Shown piece by piece: positions 32,602-37,973 of a stretch of DNA of 37,973 nucleotides. The notes under the pieces were generated by a model. The model made no database searches. It was not told the origin of the DNA and saw nothing but the letters and a program-made list of their open reading frames with translations. A program made the position numbers and the translations under genes. Source of the stretch: an uncultured Opitutaceae bacterium (GTDB lineage Bacteria; Verrucomicrobiota; Verrucomicrobiia; Opitutales; Opitutaceae). The stretch lies in contig CAITEC010000015.1 in assembly GCA_903891325.1 (NCBI GenBank), positions 1 to 37,973 of the forward strand. The letters run 5' to 3'. Position 1 is the first letter of the stretch. Each line of letters opens with the position of its first letter.

Positions 32602-34266
32602 TTACCTCCCGGCGTCGATCTGGTCCCGCTTCCGGCGGGAGTCCTCGTCGTCCGGGCGGATCAGCCACGCCGCGTTGAAATGCCAGCGCGCCTCGGCGCG
32701 TCGCCCCGCCTGGAGCAGGGCGCAGCCCAGCTCGTGGTGCGCCTCCGCATAGTTGGGATTTATCCGGATCGCGGCCGCGAAGTGGGGGAGCGCGTCGTCC
32801 ATCCGCCCGCCTGCGGCAAGGGCCTTTCCGAGATTGTACTCGGCCTGGGGAAATTCGGGTACGAGCCGCAGAGTCGCCTCAAACTGTGCGGTCGCCTCCC
32901 CGGGCCGTCCCGCCGCCGCCAGCGCCATGCCAAGGTTGTAGCGGGCGAGCACATTGTCCGGACGCTTGGCGACCGTGTCGGCATAAAGTTCGACCGCGCT
33001 TGAGTAATCCCTGTTTCGATCGAGCGTGGCGCCGAGGCAGCCGAGGGCCAGGCCGGCTGCGCCGCACCCGAAGGCGATCGCGCGGGCCCGCCGCCACTTC
33101 CCGGCCAGAATCCAGGCCCCGCAGAGGATTGCGGCAACGACCGATGCAAGGGGCAGATACATCCGATGCTCGGCAATGGTCTGCCGGTCGCCGGGGATAA
33201 GGCTTGTCGGGGCCAGGATGAGGAGGAACCAGGCGACCGCGAAGCCGAAGGGCCCGGCGCCCCTTCTGAAGAAAGCGATGCAACCGGCGAGCACGAGCGC
33301 CGCCACGATCAGGCCCTGCGGAAGGACGTCGGCCGGGTGCTTCACCCAGGCTGCGCCGTAGTCGAAAATGAGCGGGCGAGGCCACAGCGCGAGCCGCAGG
33401 TAACGGGTGATCGCGTCGCATTGGGTGAGCGCGTAGGCCCAGGGCGCGACCCCGATCCCGAATCCGGCCGTTCCGCCGCGGTTGCCGGAGCCGAGGACAA
33501 GGATGCCGAGGAGGATCCACGTGGAGCCCAGCCCGAGATAGAGGCGCCTGTGCCTCCGCCAGCCATCGGCGAAGGTGCCGGAGATGAAGGTCCGGTCGTA
33601 GAGGAGGACGGCGATAGGAGCGGTCGCAGCAACCTCCTTGGTTGCTGCGCAACAAAAACAAGCGGCGACCGCAAAAACCTGAAACCTGAGACCTGAAACC
33701 TGAAGCGAACCTTCGGATTCGGAATAGCGGATGAAGAAGTAGAGGGTTAGGAGGTAGAATAATCCCATTTGGGACTCGGCGCGCTGGACGATGTAGGTGA
33801 CGGACTCGGTCTGGAGGGGGTGGAGGGTCCAGATGAGCGCGATCACGGCGGCGAACCAGGGGTCGGGGAAGGTGTCCTTCCACCGGGTCAATGTCCGGCG
33901 CGCGATCCCAAAGAGCGTCAGACCGGCGAGGATGTGGATCAGGAGGTTGGTCGCGTGGTAGCTCCAAACCCGCGTGCCGCTGACGGCGTAGTCGAGGGCC
34001 AGGGAAAGGTTCAGGAGGGGCCGGCCCTCCACGGTGAGGCCCTGGCCATGCGGCGGAAACAGGGGCGCCCAGGGCGGCCAGAGGTGCCGGATCGTCGGGT
34101 TTGAGGCGATCGCGAACGGGTCGTCGAAGACAAAAGGGACCGAGATGCTGTTCGAATACGCGGCGATGGCCGCGGTTGCGATTGCCGCCGCGCTGGCGAG
34201 AATGCCGCACCTGATCCGGTGGGAAGGGGTGTCCACGATGTCAGCGAAATGATTTGGCTCGGCCAA
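32602..34266 (-). CDS. TMTC-like GT-C membrane protein with TPRs, group B (copy B5)
   Basis: Read from TTG 34266 it has 554 residues, the shortest intact copy; GTG 34236 is an alternative start. VPFVFDD (Asp48-Asp49), SNPTIRHLWPPW, SYHATNLLIH, HPLQTESVTYIVQRAES, ATKEVAATAPI and IAEHRMYLPL are group B. It has only three TPRs (from about residue 440), fewer than any other copy. The linker after TLYFFIR has a short heptanucleotide run (33674-33704) joined directly to the shared TTTTTGCGGTCGCCGC block, 42 nt shorter than in B2 and B3. It is a single gene, convergent with the isomerase and divergent from glycerate kinase. Glycosyltransferase role inferred. Confidence 0.85.
   Translation of the reverse strand: MAEPNHFADIVDTPSHRIRCGILASAAAIATAAIAAYSNSISVPFVFDDPFAIASNPTIRHLWPPWAPLFPPHGQGLTVEGRPLLNLSLALDYAVSGTRVWSYHATNLLIHILAGLTLFGIARRTLTRWKDTFPDPWFAAVIALIWTLHPLQTESVTYIVQRAESQMGLFYLLTLYFFIRYSESEGSLQVSGLRFQVFAVAACFCCAATKEVAATAPIAVLLYDRTFISGTFADGWRRHRRLYLGLGSTWILLGILVLGSGNRGGTAGFGIGVAPWAYALTQCDAITRYLRLALWPRPLIFDYGAAWVKHPADVLPQGLIVAALVLAGCIAFFRRGAGPFGFAVAWFLLILAPTSLIPGDRQTIAEHRMYLPLASVVAAILCGAWILAGKWRRARAIAFGCGAAGLALGCLGATLDRNRDYSSAVELYADTVAKRPDNVLARYNLGMALAAAGRPGEATAQFEATLRLVPEFPQAEYNLGKALAAGGRMDDALPHFAAAIRINPNYAEAHHELGCALLQAGRRAEARWHFNAAWLIRPDDEDSRRKRDQIDAGR
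33674..33704 (-). repeat. Heptanucleotide repeats in copy B5
   Basis: On the minus strand this reads TTCAGGT TTCAGGT CTCAGGT TTCAGGT then TTTTG, encoding LQVSGLRFQVF. Compared with B2 and B3, 42 nt (six units, in frame) between repeats are missing, consistent with deletion by slippage or recombination. Confidence 0.8.
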
Positions 34267-34312
34267 GGGGCTTCAACTTGAGATAAGGGCACGCGCCGGA
34301 TAGCCAACCCCA

Positions 34313-35476
34313 ATGAGGATCCTCATCGCCTTCGACAAGTTCAAGGACTCCCTCACCGCATCCCGCGCCTGCGAGATCGCTGCGGCGGCCATCCGCGCGT
34401 CCCACCCCGACTGCCAGGTGGACCTCTGCCCGCTTTCAGACGGCGGGGACGGCTTTACCGAGGTGCTCACCGCGGCAGTCGATGGACGGCTTGCCCGCCG
34501 GGAGGTGATGGGCCCGCGCGGCGATCCGGCCAGCGCGCCCTTCGGCACGGTTGATTTTTCGAATGTGCCCCGCGCAGCCCTGGGCCTGCTGGGCCTTGAC
34601 GACGAGACGGCCCCCGAGGGAACCCTAGGGATCGTCGAGATGGCCAGCGCCAGCGGCCTGGCGATGCTGGAGCCGGACCAGCGCGACCCGATGCGCGCGA
34701 CATCCTATGGAACGGGCCAGCTGATCGGGGCTGCAGCGGATTCGGGCGCAACGATGATCCTGCTTGGCGTGGGCGGAAGCGCGACCCACGACCTCGGGCT
34801 GGGCGCGCTTGCGGCGATGGGGATGGATTTCTTCTCGGCGGACGGCCGGAAGCTCCGCCCTCCCGTGCCCGAGGACTGGGCGAGGCTCGCGCGGATCCGG
34901 GGCAGCGTGTCCCCGTTGATTCCGCCGATCCGGATCGCCTGCGACGTCTCCAATCCGCTGCTGGGCTCGAACGGCGCCGCCGCCGTGTTCGCACCCCAGA
35001 AGGGGCTCAGGCCCGGTGATTTCGACCGGCTCGAGCAGGCCAGCGCGCGGGTGGCCGCGCAGCTTTGCGACTGGTGCGGCCAGCCGACCTCGCTTGTCCG
35101 GGAGCCGGGCGCCGGCGCGGCCGGCGGGATCGCGTTTGGGCTGATGGTGGCCGCCGGCGCGCAGCTCCTGCCCGGCGCGGCCCTGGTTTCCGCGTGGCTG
35201 GACATCGACGCGCGGATAGCCGCAGCCGACCTGGTGATCACCGGCGAGGGCCGGTACGACAAAAGTTCGCTCGGCGGAAAGGGCCCGGGCGTCATCGCGG
35301 CCAAGGCGACCGCCGCCGGCCGGCCCGTGCACATCTTCGCCGGCGAGATACGCGGGGGCGGTGGCGCCAACCTGCACTCGATAACGCCCGCGGGGACGGA
35401 CCTTCCGCGGGCCCTGCGCGACGCGCCGGCCTACCTGGCGGCAGCCGTCACCACCGCCTTCCAGGACCAATTTTAA
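34313..35476 (+). CDS. garK: Glycerate kinase (glycerate 2-kinase, GarK/GlxK type)
   Basis: The 387-residue protein matches the family in length and motifs: ILIAFDKFKDSLTA at the start, SDGGDGF (42-48), GVGGSATHDLGLGALAAMG (152-170), CDVSNPLLG, GAAGGIAFG and TGEGRYDKSS. It phosphorylates D-glycerate with ATP to 2-phosphoglycerate, feeding glycolysis. ATG 34313 is chosen; no Shine-Dalgarno is visible. It heads a plus-strand set with a NamZ-like lipoprotein (41 nt) and a D-2-hydroxyacid dehydrogenase (13 nt). The dehydrogenase could in principle make glycerate from hydroxypyruvate. A 20-nt direct repeat joins its 3' end (35351) to the following gap (35486). Confidence 0.9.
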   Translation: MRILIAFDKFKDSLTASRACEIAAAAIRASHPDCQVDLCPLSDGGDGFTEVLTAAVDGRLARREVMGPRGDPASAPFGTVDFSNVPRAALGLLGLDDETAPEGTLGIVEMASASGLAMLEPDQRDPMRATSYGTGQLIGAAADSGATMILLGVGGSATHDLGLGALAAMGMDFFSADGRKLRPPVPEDWARLARIRGSVSPLIPPIRIACDVSNPLLGSNGAAAVFAPQKGLRPGDFDRLEQASARVAAQLCDWCGQPTSLVREPGAGAAGGIAFGLMVAAGAQLLPGAALVSAWLDIDARIAAADLVITGEGRYDKSSLGGKGPGVIAAKATAAGRPVHIFAGEIRGGGGANLHSITPAGTDLPRALRDAPAYLAAAVTTAFQDQF

Positions 35477-35517
35477 CGGCTCGACCGCGGGGGCGGTGGC
35501 GCCAATCCTTCGCAGGC

Positions 35518-36894
35518 ATGCCCGGCGAGACCCGTTTTTTCGACCTCAAGCCCCTTGCCTCCATCCTCGTGCTGGCGCTCGGACTGGGCGGCTGCAGCTC
35601 GAGCCAGCCGCCGGCCCGGCCCGCGCGGCCGAAGGCGCAGGCCTTCGTCATCCCCAGCGTCGAGGCGCCGGGAGGTGTCCTGCTCGGGATCGACGTGCTC
35701 GAGTCGCAGGGCTTTGCGGCTCTGCGCGGCAAGCGGGTTGGGCTGCTGACGCATCCCGCCGGGGTGGATCGCCGCGGGGTCAGCACGATCGACATCCTCC
35801 GCCGGGCGCCCGGCCTTCGGCTCGTGGCCCTTTATTCGGTGGAGCATGGCCTGTACGACCAATTTTCGGCCGAGACGCCCTATCCGGATCAGCTCGACCC
35901 GCGCACGGGGCTGATGGACTACTCCCTGTACTCCGGCCGGGGGCACAAGCCGACGCTCAGCCAGCTGCGGGGCATAGACGCGCTGGTCATCGACCTCCAG
36001 GATATCGGATCGCGGTCGTACACCTTCGCCAGCGCGATGAAGGTCACGATGGAGGCCTGCTTCCAGAACAACATCGAGGTGGTCGTCCTGGACCGGCCGA
36101 ACCCGCTCGGGGGGCTCAAGGCGGACGGCCCGATGCTCGATCCCCAGTGGTCCTCGCAGCCGGGAAAGGACAATTACGTGGGCGAATTCCCCGTCCCCTA
36201 CGTCCACGGCCTGACGATCGGCGAACTGGCCCGGATGGCCCGCTACCAGCCCGGCATCCTCCACGTCAGCGAGGAGGTCAGGACGCGGGGACGCCTGACG
36301 GTCATCCCCATGCGGGGATGGCGCCGGAGCATGCGCTGGCCGGACACCGGGCTGACCTGGGTGCCCACCTCCGCGTACCTGCCGGATTTCTCGGCGGTCG
36401 TCGGCTACCCCATGACGGGCCTGGGTTGCTACATGGGCAACGCCCACGTCGGCGGCTTCACCCACGGGGTCGGAGCGATGTACCCGTTCCGCGGCATTTC
36501 CAACCGCTTTGTCTCCTCGGAGGTCCTCGAGCGCCAGCTGGCCGCGCTGAACCTGCCCGGCCTGGAATTCCGCCGCGTCAGCGTCCCGAGCCCCCGCACG
36601 GGCCTGCCGGCGACGGGAATCTACATTGAGGTCACCGACTGGGATGAGTGGAATCCCACGGAGCTGAACTTCTACCTCATGAAGCTCGACTGCAAGGACG
36701 CGCCCCGGAATCCCTACGCCGCCGCCTCGCCGCAGCTTGTCCGCATGTTTCTCGACCACATGGGATCGACGGCGTTCTTCCGGGACCTTGTGGCGCACGG
36801 CGCGCGCGTCGACGTGGAATCCTACTTTCGCCAATGGCGGGCGCGGGCCCTGATCTACCAGAACCAGTCCCGCCGCTTCTGGCTCTACGATTGA
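35518..36894 (+). CDS. NamZ-like exo-beta-N-acetylmuramidase (DUF1343), lipoprotein
   Basis: ATG 35518 gives 458 residues with a lipoprotein signal: hydrophobic helix and lipobox LGGC, Cys26. The rest matches DUF1343 (YbbC/NamZ, glycoside hydrolase family GH171): GKRVGLLTHPAGVDRRG, LYSVEHGLYDQ, LVIDLQDIGSRSYTF, VVLDRPNPLGG, GEFPVPYVHGLTIGELA and GCYMGNAHVGG. B. subtilis NamZ removes MurNAc from non-reducing ends of peptidoglycan fragments, which suggests cell-wall turnover or feeding on peptidoglycan here. The protein is probably anchored in a membrane facing the periplasm. A longer upstream frame inside glycerate kinase is a shadow. Confidence 0.85.
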   Translation: MPGETRFFDLKPLASILVLALGLGGCSSSQPPARPARPKAQAFVIPSVEAPGGVLLGIDVLESQGFAALRGKRVGLLTHPAGVDRRGVSTIDILRRAPGLRLVALYSVEHGLYDQFSAETPYPDQLDPRTGLMDYSLYSGRGHKPTLSQLRGIDALVIDLQDIGSRSYTFASAMKVTMEACFQNNIEVVVLDRPNPLGGLKADGPMLDPQWSSQPGKDNYVGEFPVPYVHGLTIGELARMARYQPGILHVSEEVRTRGRLTVIPMRGWRRSMRWPDTGLTWVPTSAYLPDFSAVVGYPMTGLGCYMGNAHVGGFTHGVGAMYPFRGISNRFVSSEVLERQLAALNLPGLEFRRVSVPSPRTGLPATGIYIEVTDWDEWNPTELNFYLMKLDCKDAPRNPYAAASPQLVRMFLDHMGSTAFFRDLVAHGARVDVESYFRQWRARALIYQNQSRRFWLYD

Positions 36895-36907
36895 GCGGGA
36901 AAAATCG

Positions 36908-37909
36908 ATGAAGCCGATCCCAACGCTGGCTGTCGCGCTGACGGCGGAGGAAACCGCCGATTTTTTGCCGGGGTTGATCCCGGAGCTCCGGCTCCTTGCC
37001 GCCGACATCCGGTTCGTGGACACCGCCGGGCTCACCCCCGAGGCGTACGCAGCCCGGCTCGCGGAGATCAACCCGGACGTCCTTGTCGCCTGCTGGAGCA
37101 CGCCGCCGCTCCCCGCCGTCCTCCCGCCGCGTCTTCGCTACGCCTGCTACGTGGCCGGCGGGGTGAGGAACTTCGTGTCGCGGGCGCACCTCGAGGGCGG
37201 CCTTGTCCTGACGAACTGGGGCTCGTCCATCAGCCGGACGGTCGCCGAATGCGCGCTGCTGCTAACCCTGGCCACCCTGAGGCGGGTGGGGCATTGGGTG
37301 CCCTCGCTTCACCGCGACGCCGGCTGGCGGGGCAATCGCCCGGAGGGAGCTTCCCTCTTCTGCCGGCGGGTCGGCGTGCACGGCTTTGGAAACAGCGCGC
37401 GGGAATTCATCAGCCTGCTGAAGCCCTTTGGCGTGGAGGTCGGGGTCTGCGCGCCGGAGGACGACCCGGCCGAATACGCGGCTCACGGCGCGCACCGGGT
37501 GCCGGACCTGGACGCCCTCTTCTCGGGAAGCGATGTCGTCGTGGAACTCGCGCCCCTCAACCCGGCGACCCGCGGCGTCGTGACGGAGCGCCTGCTCCGG
37601 CTGATCCCGGAAGGCGGGGTATTTGTCAACGTGGCGCGGGGCGCGATCGTCGACGAGGAGGCGCTGGTCCGCGTGGCCCGCGAGGGACGCATCGGCGTGG
37701 GGCTGGACGTTTACGCGGTCGAACCGCTGCCGGCCGCCTCCGGGCTGCGGGGCCTTCCCAACGTTGTCCTCCTGCCGCACATCGCGGGGCCCACCCTGGA
37801 GCGGCGCCGCGACGCCGGGGCCTTCGCGCTGCGCAATCTCCAGGCCTACGCCGAGGGGAAGCCCCTGCAGGCGGTCATCACGCCGGAGATTTTCGACCAG
37901 CTGACCTAA
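36908..37909 (+). CDS. D-isomer-specific 2-hydroxyacid dehydrogenase
   Basis: The 333-residue protein has the two-domain layout of the family. The NAD-binding motif is GVHGFG (156-161) with flanking residues. Catalytic residues are Arg244 (NVARGAIVDEEAL), Glu272 (DVYAVEPLP) and His291 (LLPHIAGPT). It interconverts a D-2-hydroxy acid and the 2-keto acid with NAD(P)H. Substrate candidates from context are hydroxypyruvate/glycerate (glycerate kinase upstream) or D-lactate released from MurNAc (NamZ upstream); neither is proven. ATG 36908 is 13 nt after the NamZ stop. Only 64 bp without a recognisable gene remain after it. Confidence 0.85.
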   Translation: MKPIPTLAVALTAEETADFLPGLIPELRLLAADIRFVDTAGLTPEAYAARLAEINPDVLVACWSTPPLPAVLPPRLRYACYVAGGVRNFVSRAHLEGGLVLTNWGSSISRTVAECALLLTLATLRRVGHWVPSLHRDAGWRGNRPEGASLFCRRVGVHGFGNSAREFISLLKPFGVEVGVCAPEDDPAEYAAHGAHRVPDLDALFSGSDVVVELAPLNPATRGVVTERLLRLIPEGGVFVNVARGAIVDEEALVRVAREGRIGVGLDVYAVEPLPAASGLRGLPNVVLLPHIAGPTLERRRDAGAFALRNLQAYAEGKPLQAVITPEIFDQLT

Positions 37910-37973
37910 GCCCGGGATCGAAGGTGGAGCGCGATCTCCGAGCGCGCTTGTCCGGCAACTGAGTCGAGCAAGC

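Noticed and set aside
35473..37101. 542-codon minus-strand frame across the NamZ-like gene
   Set aside because: Arg/His/Asp/Gly-rich shadow; the plus strand carries full DUF1343 motifs and a lipobox.

Overview
This GC-rich window (about two thirds G+C by eye) most resembles a member of the Verrucomicrobiota, possibly an Opitutae-like lineage. That placement is inference. It rests on TPR-carrying GT-C membrane proteins in many copies, secreted Ig-like and CAP-like proteins with Gly-Pro-Ser rich linkers, heptanucleotide repeats inside genes, a FabG-like reductase ending in a [13 protein letters not shown] tail, and a near absence of Shine-Dalgarno motifs. No rRNA, tRNA, CRISPR array or complete insertion sequence is visible.

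The dominant content is an expanded family of TMTC-like proteins: an N-terminal GT-C type multi-spanning membrane domain with an early Asp-Asp motif, then C-terminal tetratricopeptide repeats. There are ten copies. I split them into group A (WDD; HPVNVE; ADHY/ADRY; copies at 1160-2926, 5100-6947, 6956-9031, 13074-14966, 14977-16848) and group B (F/LDD; IRHLW; HPLQTESVTYI; AEHRMYLPL; copies at 1-1128, 9042-11021, 11045-13084, 24694-26601, 32602-34266). Six copies (order A, A, B, B, A, A) form one apparent plus-strand operon from 5100 to 16848. Divergent from it, a sodium:solute symporter gene overlaps a group A copy (TGATG), followed by a group B copy that is broken at the window edge by a 59-nt palindrome. 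Four of the five group B genes carry 7-nt repeats in the same membrane-loop linker. If these repeats slip they would shift the reading frame, so a phase-variable glycosylation locus is a reasonable hypothesis.

16849-24573 is mixed accessory sequence: an AAC(6')-like acetyltransferase, a HigA-type antitoxin pseudogene with an in-frame stop, two large secreted proteins (possible glycosylation substrates), a 30-bp perfect palindrome, an orphan prepilin-like gene, a small hypothetical protein, an unusual sigma-70-like protein and a cytochrome b562. 24694-37909 holds another group B copy, an RlmM-like rRNA methyltransferase, a FabG-like reductase, a BON-domain protein, a small hypothetical protein, a periplasmic protein of four TonB-C-like units, an L-fucose isomerase-like enzyme, a fifth group B copy, and a plus-strand run of glycerate kinase, NamZ-like exo-muramidase lipoprotein and D-2-hydroxyacid dehydrogenase.

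The likely joint role of the TMTC-like genes is transfer of sugars from lipid-linked donors to exported proteins, with TPRs selecting the acceptor. This rests on family knowledge of eukaryotic TMTC O-mannosyltransferases and not on anything proven by the sequence.
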